A DNA stretch of 64,000 nucleotides. Origin: Liolophura sinensis. Taxonomy: Eukaryota; Mollusca; Polyplacophora; Chitonida; Chitonidae. This document shows positions 31,317-41,913 of this stretch, in pieces. The stretch's first letter is position 1, and each line of letters begins with the position of its first letter. The stretch covers positions 9,967,717 to 10,031,716 of the forward strand of contig NC_088305.1 of the NCBI RefSeq assembly GCF_032854445.1. Reading direction: 5' to 3'. Under the pieces are notes generated by a model. That model did not search any database and was not told where the DNA came from. It saw nothing but the letters and a program-made list of their open reading frames with translations. Both the position numbers and the translations under genes were made by a program.

Positions 31317-34300
31317 TTATATTTTATGATATAGACCAATGGCCTTCAAATAATTGATGACAACATCGCCAGCGATGCTGTCAAATAAATCATATATAGA
31401 GTTGACCGTGTAGAATCTCTGCCGAACATGGGCAAAGTCTACACAGTCAACCAGAATATGTTTGATGCCATATTGAGCATCACATCCAACACACTCGGGA
31501 GCACTGCTCCCATCCAAGATGAAATTGTGTGTCAGATGAGAATGTCCAATACGGCATCTGGTTAAAACGACTTGGTCTCTACGAGACATATCAAATGTAT
31601 ATGAATTATAGCCAATGACCGGATGAATGGCATGCAGTTTATTATGGACCTGCAAGTTCCATTCACCCTGCCAAAGGCCACGAATATATTTAAGAATATT
31701 GGACTTCATGTCAGTATAAGGGATTTTTATCTTAGATATGGGTTTATTTAGGGCAGCTTTCGCCTCCCTGTCTGCGACTGTGTTTCCATGGATACCAATA
31801 TGACTTGGTATCCAGCAGAATACAATATCTTTACCTCTTCTAATTAATTTCCTATGTATAGCTAAAATTTGAAAGATCAAGGGATTTTTAAATTTATTAT
31901 TCTGTATTGCCAATAAGCAAGACAACGAGTCCGTGCATATCATTGCCCTCTGGGCACACCCAGAAGAAACATATGATAAGGCCAGGAGTATAGCTCTGGC
32001 CTCGGCAGAGAATATTGAAGAAGAGGATGGAAGACGAAAGGAAGAGACTCGCTGCTCCATGACAGCCGCAGTCGCAACCCTGTCCCCATCCTTCGACCCG
32101 TCAGTATATATACATTTATAATCCATATAATTAGCTTTAATTTCAGCAAAACCTTGCTGAATTATAAGAGGATTTATATTCGATTTATTATATTTACGTA
32201 GATCAAATATTAGTTTAGGTTGTGGGAGAAGCCATGGAGGAGACTCCGGAAAAGACACCGGAGCTATATCCTCCAGCTTGATGTTAGCTCCCACAATATG
32301 GTCCCGTATACGAAGACCGAACGAAGGGATCTTGTTAGGACATTTAGTATATTTGTCTACATACAATGGATTGAAAACACAGTCGTAGGCAGGGTTTGTT
32401 GGATGTGCTTTAAGCTTTGTGGCATATTGAAGACTAAGTTTAATACGTCGGTTATATAAAGAAGGTTCATTAGCCTCCACGTATAAACTTTCTACTGGTG
32501 AGGTTCTAAAAGCACCAAGGCTGAGCCTCAAACCTTGGTGATGAACTGGATCCAACATTTTAATGTACGACTTCCTAGCGGAACCGTAAATGATGGATCC
32601 ATAGTCCAATTTAGACCTCACTAGAGAACGATATAAATTAAGTAAAACTGATCGGTCAGCACCCCAATCGGTGCTAGACACGACCTTAATTACATCGAGA
32701 GCCTTTGTACATTTAGCTTTAAGCATTTTAATATGAGGTATAAAAGATAGTTTACTATCAAATATTATACCTAAAAATTTTGTTTCTCCAACAATTTTAA
32801 CCTGTTCACCACAAAAATTAAGCTCAGGGTCAAGATGAAGTTTCCTTTTATTACAAAAATGCATACCGACAGTTTTAGACGTTGAAAATCTAAAACCGTT
32901 TTCAGTTGCCCATTTCTCGATCTTATTGAGACAAAGCTGCAACTGACGTTCGATATTATTCATATTCTTAGCTCGGTAGCATATAAGGAAATCATCCACG
33001 TATAAAGAACCCTCTGTGCCAGATGTTAATGTTTTTGCTAGGCTATTTATTTTTATGCTGAACAGAGTTGGTGATAAAATGCTGCCCTGGGGTACACCCA
33101 TTTCCTGCTCATAAGATTCAGAAAGAGTGGACCCCACCCGTACCTTAAACTGACGATCGGATAAAAATTGGGATATAAATATAGGTAATCGACCTTTAAG
33201 ACCCATATCCGTGAGGTCTTTTAAAATACCATATTTCCATGTGGTGTCGTAGGCCTTTTCAAGGTCAAAAAATATGGACACCACATGTTCATTATTAACA
33301 AAACCATTACGAATAAAAGTTTCAAATCGAACAAGGTGATCTAAAGTAGATCGACCTTGACGAAAACCACATTGAATGTTAGATAAAAGCTTCTTGGTTT
33401 CAAGAAACCAAACAAGTCTATCATTAATCATCCGTTCCATAGTCTTACAGACACAGCTGGTAAGAGCTATGGGACGGTAATTATTTGGATCAGTATGATC
33501 CTTACCCGGTTTGGGAACCGGGATAATACACGCCTCCCTCCATGACGGTGGAAAATTACCAGTTATCCAAATATCATTAATCAAGTCCAAGAGAGTCTTC
33601 AGTGGATCAGGTGGTAAATGGTTCAGAAACTTATAATATACATTATCGGGGCCACAAGCAGTATCGTGGGCCTTTTTTAATGCAGTTTTAAGTTCCTCGA
33701 TATTAAAAGGATAATTATAATCTTCTAAATTTTTAGAAGAAAAGGGCAATTTGGTTTTCTCCTTCTGGTTTTTAATATGTTGGAATTCTTTAGTAAGGTT
33801 GTCAGAAGAAGATTTCGTTGAAATTGTTTCAGCTAATTTATTGGCTATATCAGATGGAGATGTTAATGTATTATCGCCATCTTTTAAATGCTGAACTTTT
33901 GCTTTATTATTTTTGCCCTTAAGTTTCTGAACCATGTTCCAGACCTTACGCATGGGTGTTTTTGACGTAATGCCCGAAACAAAGTTCCGCCAACAAGATC
34001 GTCTCTTGGACTTGAGTAATCGACGAGCTTTAGCTCTAAATTTACGAACCTGGTTTAAATTATTATCAGTAGGACAATGATTAAATCTGCGTTCAGCCTT
34101 TTTACGGTCCTTTATGGCTTTACGACAGTCATTGTCGTACCAGGGTTTACTTTTGGATTTTGGATTTGTCGAGGTCTTAGGTATAGTTCTATCGGCAGCT
34201 CGTAATACAAGCTCGTTAAATTTTAACACAGGATCATCTGCTGCTTTGAGGATCTCTGGAGAGATATCAGCCTCACAGAACATCTCAAATGCGATCCAGT

Positions 34301-35012
34301 CTGCTTTATCGAATTTCCACCTAGCTACACGTTCTAAAGAATTAGAAGTGATATGTTCTAGGATTATAGGAAAATGGTCACTACCACAAAGATCGTCATG
34401 CACCCTCCAAGAAAAATCAAGGAAAAGTGATGGATCCGTGATAGTGAGATCGATAGCAGAATAAGCGCCATTACCTGGATGTAAATAGGTATTAGAACCA
34501 TCATTGAAATAACACAGTTCTTCGTTAGATAAGAAGTTTTCTACTATCTTGCCCTTATCATTTATGTTGTTACTGCCCCATAGGGGGTTATGGGAATTAA
34601 AATCTCCCATAAGTATAAAAGGTGTTGGCAACTGTTGTTTTAAATTATATAACTGCAAAGCTGACAAAGAAATGTTCGGGGGAATATACACTGAACATAA
34701 TGTGATTGTTTCACATAGTGAAACACGAACGGCCACAGCCTGAAGCTCTGTATCCAGAGCAACAGGGCTGTGAATAACATTGTTATTGACGAAGATAGAG
34801 GAGCCGCCTGCAGCTCGATCTTCTTCATTCGAGTACGTACTGTATAATGAGTAATTTTTAAGAATTATTTTGTCTTTGTCAGATGTCTTCAGGTGAGTTT
34901 CCTGAAGACACAGGGCAATAGGATTTAATGATTGAACAAGCTGTGTTATTTCAATAAAATTTACCTTAAGGCCTCGACAATTCCACTGTATAATTTTGTC
35001 ATATATCGCCAT
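31317..35012 (-). CDS. LINE C ORF2 polyprotein: APE endonuclease, reverse transcriptase, RNase H (1231 aa)
   Basis: Same domain order as LINE B: endonuclease (IIQWNCRGLK, LMGDFNSHNPLWG, GSDHFPI), reverse transcriptase (IFFDLEKAYDTTW, QGSILSPTLFS, YVDDFLICYR), RNase H (YTDGSKDGD, SAEARAI, CTDSLS, VADREAK) and a C-terminal Cys/His motif (CVGCDAQYGIKH). The ATG overlaps the ORF1 stop as TAATG, typical of termination-reinitiation in LINEs. It ends in GLYHKI and stop. No break was seen. Confidence 0.96.
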   Translation of the reverse strand: MAIYDKIIQWNCRGLKVNFIEITQLVQSLNPIALCLQETHLKTSDKDKIILKNYSLYSTYSNEEDRAAGGSSIFVNNNVIHSPVALDTELQAVAVRVSLCETITLCSVYIPPNISLSALQLYNLKQQLPTPFILMGDFNSHNPLWGSNNINDKGKIVENFLSNEELCYFNDGSNTYLHPGNGAYSAIDLTITDPSLFLDFSWRVHDDLCGSDHFPIILEHITSNSLERVARWKFDKADWIAFEMFCEADISPEILKAADDPVLKFNELVLRAADRTIPKTSTNPKSKSKPWYDNDCRKAIKDRKKAERRFNHCPTDNNLNQVRKFRAKARRLLKSKRRSCWRNFVSGITSKTPMRKVWNMVQKLKGKNNKAKVQHLKDGDNTLTSPSDIANKLAETISTKSSSDNLTKEFQHIKNQKEKTKLPFSSKNLEDYNYPFNIEELKTALKKAHDTACGPDNVYYKFLNHLPPDPLKTLLDLINDIWITGNFPPSWREACIIPVPKPGKDHTDPNNYRPIALTSCVCKTMERMINDRLVWFLETKKLLSNIQCGFRQGRSTLDHLVRFETFIRNGFVNNEHVVSIFFDLEKAYDTTWKYGILKDLTDMGLKGRLPIFISQFLSDRQFKVRVGSTLSESYEQEMGVPQGSILSPTLFSIKINSLAKTLTSGTEGSLYVDDFLICYRAKNMNNIERQLQLCLNKIEKWATENGFRFSTSKTVGMHFCNKRKLHLDPELNFCGEQVKIVGETKFLGIIFDSKLSFIPHIKMLKAKCTKALDVIKVVSSTDWGADRSVLLNLYRSLVRSKLDYGSIIYGSARKSYIKMLDPVHHQGLRLSLGAFRTSPVESLYVEANEPSLYNRRIKLSLQYATKLKAHPTNPAYDCVFNPLYVDKYTKCPNKIPSFGLRIRDHIVGANIKLEDIAPVSFPESPPWLLPQPKLIFDLRKYNKSNINPLIIQQGFAEIKANYMDYKCIYTDGSKDGDRVATAAVMEQRVSSFRLPSSSSIFSAEARAILLALSYVSSGCAQRAMICTDSLSCLLAIQNNKFKNPLIFQILAIHRKLIRRGKDIVFCWIPSHIGIHGNTVADREAKAALNKPISKIKIPYTDMKSNILKYIRGLWQGEWNLQVHNKLHAIHPVIGYNSYTFDMSRRDQVVLTRCRIGHSHLTHNFILDGSSAPECVGCDAQYGIKHILVDCVDFAHVRQRFYTVNSIYDLFDSIAGDVVINYLKAIGLYHKI

Positions 35013-36376
35013 TATGGAGGGAGACGTATAGGAGATTTTGCTTTATGTTTTGACCGAGGACGACCCTTTCGTGGAGATCGGCTGGAAGATCTCCCTGATG
35101 CGGGTGATGTATCCATCACATCCGCATCCGATGTTGTAGGACCAACGTCCTCCAACGAACCAAACTTAATAAAAGTTTGTATAGGATCCCTAGTGGCCTT
35201 AGAGGGACGCTCTGTGGGGCCACCAGGTTTATTAGTTATTTTATTATTATTTTGTGATTGATTTTTGGACTTATTTTTGTCATTTTTAGGGCAATTGGGC
35301 TCAGCTGGTTTACCAGGGTGTTCTATACTATTTACTGTTTTTATTTGTTCTTTTGAAGGAGTTTGAGTTGAGGAAGAACTAAATGAAGGTTGAGATGGAA
35401 GTTGCACAGAAACATAACTAGGTTTGTCGTTTCCAATGGGCCAAGTCCAAGAGGTTTGAGTAGCAACAGTTGCTACTCGCTTGACCACATTGGCAAACGA
35501 AGTCGGTAGAGAAGTATTAGAAAGTGAGGCTAATTTCCGGGCGTCCTGATAGGAGATATTGTTTTTAATTTTCAAGTTGATAATTTGCTTTTCCTTAACG
35601 AAAAGCGGACAGTCCCTTGAGGAGGCCATGTGATCTCCACTGCAGTTGCAACACTTAACTGTGTTGCTGCAGTCGAAACCATCATGACCGTCACTGCCGC
35701 ATCTGAAGCAAATGAGTTTGTTCTTGCATTGTCCCTTGCCATGACCAAATCGTTGGCACGTAAAACAACGTGTAGGATTGGGGATATATAAATCCACATT
35801 AACCCTATACGGGCCAACGTAGATATGAGATGGAAGGGAGGTAGTGTTAAAGGTAAGCAGGTATGTATTAAGTTTAAAGAGGTTACCAGATTTCTTCGTA
35901 ACGAAGCGTTTCACTCTGGTAACACCCTGTGAAATTAGTTCTTGGTAGATTTCTTCCTCAGTCAGGTCAGCTATATCACCATCCCTGTCACGAATGATTC
36001 CCTGACAGCTGTTCAGGGAATGGTGAGGGGATGTGAAAACAGATATGTCAGATATTTTATTTAATTTAAGTAAATTTTTTGACTGTTGTTGCCGGAAACA
36101 TTCAATGAGAATGTCTCCGGATCTAAGTTTTTTAACGTTTTTTAAAGTTCCAGCTGTGCCCTGGAGAGCCCTCTGCAAAAGAAACGGGTGAATTTTTGAA
36201 GCCGGCTTTTGTTCACTCTTAGTTGAGAGAACAATGAAAGCCGGCCAACTGCTCTGTTCGTTATCAAGTGAGTCAGACAACTTCCTCTTTTTATCAGCAC
36301 TTAAAGACAAAGTCGGCTGAGAGGAAGATTTATTAGCTATATTCGAAATATTTAAAGTGGGTTTTAATGTAGACAT
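35012..36376 (-). CDS. LINE C ORF1, zinc-knuckle protein (454 aa)
   Basis: The RRM-like first half (RSGDILIECFRQQQ, IYVGPYRVNVDLYIPNPTRC) leads into knuckles CFTCQRFGHGKGQC, CFRCGSDGHDGFDC and CCNCSGDHMASSRDC. A polar tail rich in Asn, Lys and Ser follows and ends in an Arg/Ser-Pro segment. The start MSTLKPTLN matches A1's. Its TAA shares its last A with the ORF2 ATG. Confidence 0.93.
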   Translation of the reverse strand: MSTLKPTLNISNIANKSSSQPTLSLSADKKRKLSDSLDNEQSSWPAFIVLSTKSEQKPASKIHPFLLQRALQGTAGTLKNVKKLRSGDILIECFRQQQSKNLLKLNKISDISVFTSPHHSLNSCQGIIRDRDGDIADLTEEEIYQELISQGVTRVKRFVTKKSGNLFKLNTYLLTFNTTSLPSHIYVGPYRVNVDLYIPNPTRCFTCQRFGHGKGQCKNKLICFRCGSDGHDGFDCSNTVKCCNCSGDHMASSRDCPLFVKEKQIINLKIKNNISYQDARKLASLSNTSLPTSFANVVKRVATVATQTSWTWPIGNDKPSYVSVQLPSQPSFSSSSTQTPSKEQIKTVNSIEHPGKPAEPNCPKNDKNKSKNQSQNNNKITNKPGGPTERPSKATRDPIQTFIKFGSLEDVGPTTSDADVMDTSPASGRSSSRSPRKGRPRSKHKAKSPIRLPP

Positions 36377-36978
36377 GACATATAGATATAAATTCACCCC
36401 ATATGTTCCCCACCCACCACGGAGTGCCAACAAGGGCGATGCCTGAACCTGGGAATACCCGGCAGGAAAGACACCAAGGATTCCATATGAGGTATACTCG
36501 AACAGATTGATTTATACCAAAGGTTAAATTCAATCTACTCGATTGACCCATGAGCCACCGCCTCAAAACGTAGTCCCGCAAACGATATTTCAGAAATAAC
36601 ATTTGTTCGCTAAATGATGTGCTGTTATTGAAGCAATTGGGACCACGCAGAGGCAAGACATGACCAAGCCGATTGATCGAACCGGGCCCATCCGACCTCC
36701 CGTCTCTCTCCAAGTAAGGGCCAAAGTGGCGTGTTGGGCGTGAGGATCTCGCAAGACCAACACACCCTCAGCCACCAGGATCCCGTCCTCGTAGATTACG
36801 GGTCGCAACCCACGGCAAACAGGTCGCTCCCCGGTTGCCTCTCACACAACCGAGAAGATGTGAGCCTATTATATTCACCGGGCTCACACAGGAGAGCTCT
36901 AGGTTAGTCGACTTTTACGACAAGCTTGCCTAGAGGGCTGAGGTCCTATTCTTATCACCCCGGAAACCCCACGGGGGC

Positions 36979-37083
36979 CTAACTAGCTTGAAAATAACGA
37001 TGGAGCCTTTCCCGAAATATGGTGACGAGCACAACGACCCGTCTACGTTTGTGTGTTGAAGCCCGTCTTTAGCTACGGGTACA
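36979..37083 (+). repeat. U4 snRNA array block 6 (spacer and upstream promoter half of gene 20)
   Basis: Spacer after LINE C up to GCTACGGGTACA in the promoter dyad of gene 20, where the CR1-like LINE F starts. Removing C and F restores the 580-bp period. Confidence 0.95.
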
Positions 37084-37410
37084 ATCATTCCCTCGAGAGC
37101 CTCACAGCTGTTTGGTTTTACCTTCACTTCGTGGCGACAAATTCCAAGGTTTTCTGTGGATCAGTGTTGTGTTTTGTGCCAAGACTTGTTGTGAGCATAC
37201 ATGAAGGTATGGCAAATCAGCTCTCTCTCATCCATTCCATCACACGACTCTAGTTTGATCAATTTCTGTGGATCTTGACGAGCAATCTCAGTTCAGTGGA
37301 CAAACTTGTGGCCGCCATACTTGGTGACAGTCTTTAGATGGCATACAATCTTCAGTGAGGCTCTCTACGGGCTTTCTCGCGTAGCTTGCAATAACCGGGA
37401 TATACTACAT

Positions 37411-38658
37411 ATGGCTGATACTGCTACGTGTTCGGCTGAAATTGACAATGACTCCAATACTGACTCCAATTCTGTGGATGTTCAGGCCGATTATCGTTCC
37501 CAGCCTATAATTAACGAGCTACTATGCTACTTGTCGGATAAGCTGGATGTCTTACCAATTGACACGCTGGTGAAGTTATGTGACGATGTGTATAGTGATA
37601 CTGAAATTTAAAATGCAAAGGATATCTTGTATAAGTGCTGCGGAAACCTTGTGACAAATAAAATTCGCAAGAGATCAGGTCCGGACAGAAAGGTGAACTC
37701 TCTTCAGGATATATGCAAAATGCTTCACGAATTGGAACCCAGTGATATTCCATGCTTTGTGGCTCGGCAACTGAGCAAGTTACCTCCCGTGTCAACAAAT
37801 CATATTGATGTTTCCTCTCTCTTACGTGAATTAGCAGGAGTTAAGCTCCAGATGAATGACATTGTTAGCAAAATGGATGATCTAAACTCAACACAGATCA
37901 ATGTTCAAAAGAAGTTGGACCGCTTGGACAGCAAATGTGCTAGTCCACCTACAAATAGAAAAACTCGATTCCTAGAGAAATCTATTACCAGTGTCGGTGA
38001 GTGCGCCTCCTCTAAGGATGATACTGAATTTTCTCAGTCTACTCGCATCAACGAGTGCAATGTTGTTGGTGACAGTCCGTTTGCTAATAAAAGCAAAACA
38101 GTCCCTTTGTCAGATATAACTAACAACACTGCTCCAAATGAGGCTTCCTGTGTAGACCAATCAATGGATAAATCTTACGCTGCTGTGCTATCAACTGAAG
38201 GATCACATCCTAGCCGTACAACTCTGGAGTATGCTGGAAACGATTTCACAACAGTGATTAGAAACAAACCCCGACCAAACAAAAAACATGAATTGCGAGG
38301 TTTGCGAACCTATCCCCCTGTGGAAATCTTTATTACCAGATTGGAGCCAACAACCACTTCTAATGACGTAATCCAATTTGTTAAGGATAACTCAGGTGTT
38401 AACGTTGAATGTAAGAGGCTGGATACTAAATATGACACATATGCATCGTTTTGGATACGAGTAACGGGTAAAGTTTCGAATATGTTATTACGTTCTAGCT
38501 TTTGGCCCGATGAAGTACTGGTTCGAAAATTCTATAACCGCCGCGACTCGGATGCAACATGGTCCAAGCGAAGATTTAGGGAAGGTGACCATTACACCAC
38601 CAACGGTTCTACACAGCGATATGCACGTGACCATGTGATGTTACAGAATGACTATTAG
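37411..38658 (+). pseudogene. LINE F ORF1 with one in-frame stop
   Basis: Frame of 415 codons from MADTATCSAEI to VMLQNDY. The middle part (VSSLLRELAGVKLQMNDIV... to LDRLDSK) looks like a coiled coil and the C-terminal part (VEIFITRLEPTTTSNDVI...) like an RRM, the common trimer-type ORF1 layout of CR1-like LINEs. TAA at 37609-37611 interrupts it (EI-stop-NAKDILYK). An Ile/Val-rich C-terminal strand pattern is followed by basic residues. Confidence 0.8.
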
Positions 38659-38734
38659 TGAATGTACTTTTTTGGGTCCCAGTTATGGTATTTATTTATT
38701 TCTGCTTGTGCCTTATCTCAATTCAACTTTCAAC

Positions 38735-41518
38735 ATGTCATTAACTGTAACCTCTTTCAACTGTAGGTCACTTAAGACCTCTATACAGGAAGTTAAACAA
38801 CTATGTGACCTTAGTGATGTATGTGTTCTTCAAGAAACTTGGCTCAGAAACTCGGAACATGATTTACTGAATGCCATACACAATGACTTTTGTGGCTATG
38901 GTGTCTCGTCCATTGACGAAACCCTTCTAACTCCTGGGCGTCCCTTTGGTGGTATTGCTGTCCTCTGGAAAAAGTCACTGGGAAGCTTGGCTAGTATTGT
39001 TGACTTCCATGACAATAGGCTGCTTGGCCTTCGTTTAGAGTCTGACTCAAGTAAACTATTGATAATTAATATATACATGCCTACGGATTGTACAGATAAT
39101 ATTGACATATTTAATGATTATCTAGCTAAGATAAAGTCTATTATTGAAGAATCTGACATTCCCAACGTTGTTGTCATGGGAGACTGGAATGCAGACCCAA
39201 ATGCTTCATTTGGAAAAGAGCTGAAAGATTTCTGTACTGACTCAGGACTATATAATTATGACTTAAATCTTCTCCCGCACTCTACGTTTACTTATGTCAG
39301 TGATGCCCACCTGACCACCTCGTGGTTAGATCACTGCCTCTGTTCCCAGCATGTTAGTGATTCTGTAAACAATATTAATGTGTTGTATGATTTTGTTACT
39401 TCTGACCATAAACCACTGTCTATTAACATTTCTTGGCAAAATTTACCCCGCCTCTCTACTTCCAGCTCCAATCCAACTCGCCTGTTCATTGATTGGAGTA
39501 ATCTTAATGGAAATGATATTGCTAGGTATACTTCTGTGACTAAACTCAAAATGAGATCTATAACAATTCCATCTGAGGCTCTGAATTGCATGCCACCTAA
39601 ATGTAAAACACATTCTGAAGAGTTATCTCAGTATTATCACAGTATTGTCACCGCTCTGCGTCAAGCTGGTTATGAAACCGTTGCAAAAAATAAGTCTTCT
39701 ACTCGATACAATATTCCTGGTTGGAATGATCTAGTTAGTGACCTTCATGCTCATGCACGTGTAGATTTCCTTCTTTGGAAAGAGCATGGCAGCCCTCGAA
39801 GTGGTGAAATCTGTAATTACATGCAAATGACTCGGCGTAAATTTAAGTATGCTGTTAGGGCCTGTAGGAAAAATGAGTCATCAATTCGAGCCGACAAAAT
39901 GGCCCAAACTCTCTTCCAATGCAACTCGGAGGAATTCTGGAAAGAGGTGAATAACACCAACGCTTAGAATATGTCTCTCCCTATCAGTATTGATGACACT
40001 CATGGTGAAGCCAACATAGCATCTCTGTGGAAAGATAAATATGAATCTATTCTTAACTCAGTCAGAAATACCAGAGCTAAGGATAAAGTACTTGAGTATT
40101 TGACTGAATGTAATGATGCTCCATTCCATAGATTTACTACTGTGGAAGAGGTGTCTGATAAAATTAAGACTTTAAAACTGGGTAAATGTAGTGGGCCTGA
40201 CAGTTTGAGCTCTGAGCACCTAAAGTATGGTGGTCCTGAAGTTGCACATCATCTCACACTCTGTATTAATGCACTTATGGCGCATTCTTGTCTCCCCAAG
40301 GAACTTACTGATGTTTACATTTCGCCAGTAATTAAGAGTAAGTCTGGAAATATAACTTCCTCCGACAATTATCGACCTACTGCTGTCGCTACTACTATCT
40401 CGAAACTTATCGAAGGCCTTATTGTAGAAAAATGTCTTAACTTCGTCGACACCTCAGATTTTCAGTTTGGTTTGAAAGCTAATAGATCCGATCAATGCAT
40501 TTTTGTGTTAAAAGAAGCTATCAACTACTATTGCTCTAATGGCAGCCCTGTTTTTGTTTGTTTCCTTGATGCCAGTAAGGCTTCCGATCGCGTAAATCAC
40601 TGGTGCTTACTGCAAAAACTGATTGATCGTAATGTACCTCCATGTATTATAAAGTTTCTCGAAGTATGGTTTAATACCCAAGAGTTCAGTATTAAATGGG
40701 GATCGTCCATATCGAGCCCTTTCCGTATCATAAACGGAGTTCGGCAAGGGGGGATTTTATCACCTACTCTGTTTAACCTATACCTCCATGAACTGGACGT
40801 TGCTCTGTCCGATAGTTGTGTTGGATGTAATGTTGGAGGTATATTTATCAATCACCTTATCTACGCCGATGATATGTGTATAATCTGCCCGTCTGCAAAA
40901 GCAATGCAAGCTCTCTTTAAAGTGTGTGAAGAGTATGCTCTTTCCCATGACATAATTTTTAATACCCATAAGACTGTGTGTTTGGTTATTAAACCTAAAA
41001 CGTGTAAAGATTTCAATCCCCCGCCTTTGTACCTTAATGAAAGATTGTTATCTTATGTCCAATCGTATACTTACCTTGGGCACATTATTACTGACAATTT
41101 GTCTGATGATGCGGACATTCTGTCTCAGAAAAGAAAGCTCTGTATTAGAGCCAACATGTTGATACGTAAGTTTAGTTCTTGTACTCAGCTTGTTAAAGTA
41201 CAACTTTTTCGTAGTTTTTGTTGCAATATATACTGTTGTCAGCTTTGGTGTACTTTTCTGAAGAAGGTTATAAGCTCATTACGGGTCACTTACAATAATG
41301 CATTTAGATGGTTAATGTGTTTCAGGCGCGATTGTAGTGCCAGTTTTATGTTCTGCATTAATGGTGTACCGTCCTTTGGTGAATTACTGCGCAGGTCAGT
41401 GTATTGTTTCAGACGGAGACTTATGTTTACTGACAATTCCATCGTAATTAAACTCCTGAATAGTGACGCCAGTATAACATCTCGGCTTCAGGAGAGGTGG
41501 TCAGTTTTACTATACTGA
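38735..41518 (+). pseudogene. LINE F ORF2 (endonuclease-RT) with one in-frame stop
   Basis: 928 codons. APE endonuclease (TVTSFNCRSLKTS, VLQETWL, VVMGDWNADPNAS, TSDHKPLS), then reverse transcriptase (CSGPDSLSSEHLKYG, NYRPTAVATTISKLIEG, FLDASKASDRVNH, VRQGGILSPTLFNLYL, IYADDMCIIC). TAG at 39965-39967 separates the two halves in the same frame. Motif A reads KASDRVNH where relatives have KAFDRVNH. An in-frame upstream ATG at 38648 overlaps ORF1; 38735 was chosen because it directly precedes the endonuclease. Confidence 0.88.
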
Positions 41519-41550
41519 TGTGAAGTCGGTATATGTCGCCAATGTTGTGT

Positions 41551-41596
41551 GTGTGGTGTGTGTGTGTGTGTGGTGTGTGTGTGGTGTGTGTGTGTT
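41551..41596 (+). repeat. (GT)n-rich microsatellite in LINE F 3' UTR
   Basis: A GTGTGTGGTGTGTG-type run just before the LINE F 3' end. No gene in this stretch. Confidence 0.9.
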
Positions 41597-41630
41597 TATC
41601 TTTTTTTATATGGACAATTCAGTCTGAAAT

Positions 41631-41650
41631 AAAGCTCTATCTATCTATCT
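41631..41650. repeat. Target duplication of G1 in LINE F tail (first of three)
   Basis: aaagctctatctatctatct here is repeated exactly at 47757-47776 and 53877-53896. It combines the last unique bases of LINE F with its CTAT tail, so F's tail was the target for both G insertions. Confidence 0.93.
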
Positions 41651-41913
41651 TATTTTTTTCTACGCCACAGCAATCTAGGCTGTGGGAAAACAGAACCAAG
41701 TCTGTCCGCGGTATGTAAAACATACCTACATCCTTACTAACAGGACCAGCCCATCATTATATGACTAAAACGTCACAACCGGCAGACAGATAGAGTCAGG
41801 ACAGACACAAGAAACAAATATCCATTAAAATTTACAGTAAAACTTCCGAGTCAAAATAGGCGGAACTGCTGAAAACGTGAAGTCATGACACCAGGTCACG
41901 AACAATTGCCAGA

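Larger units (their letters stand above)
31076..36978 (-). mobile_element. I/Nimb-type non-LTR retrotransposon C, apparently intact
   Basis: A 5.9 kb minus-strand LINE with a 14-bp target duplication, ctaactagcttgaa, at 31062-31075 and 36979-36992. Both ORFs are open and joined by TAATG. The insertion point corresponds to that of copy B in another repeat unit. ORF1 and ORF2 are closer to A1 than to B in many stretches, so B and C are separate insertions. Confidence 0.95.
37084..41650 (+). mobile_element. CR1-like (Jockey-group) non-LTR retrotransposon F with (CTAT)n tail
   Basis: A plus-strand LINE: 5' UTR to 37410, ORF1, ORF2, then a 3' UTR with a GT-rich run and the end gaaataaagct followed by (CTAT)n. 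The tail is split by two Tx1-like insertions; its remaining part is 53877-53899, after which U4 array sequence continues. The CR1/L2/Rex1-type assignment rests on the microsatellite tail, absence of RNase H, and RT motifs. About 5 bp (gtata) of the U4 promoter was lost at the insertion and no target duplication is seen. Confidence 0.85.
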
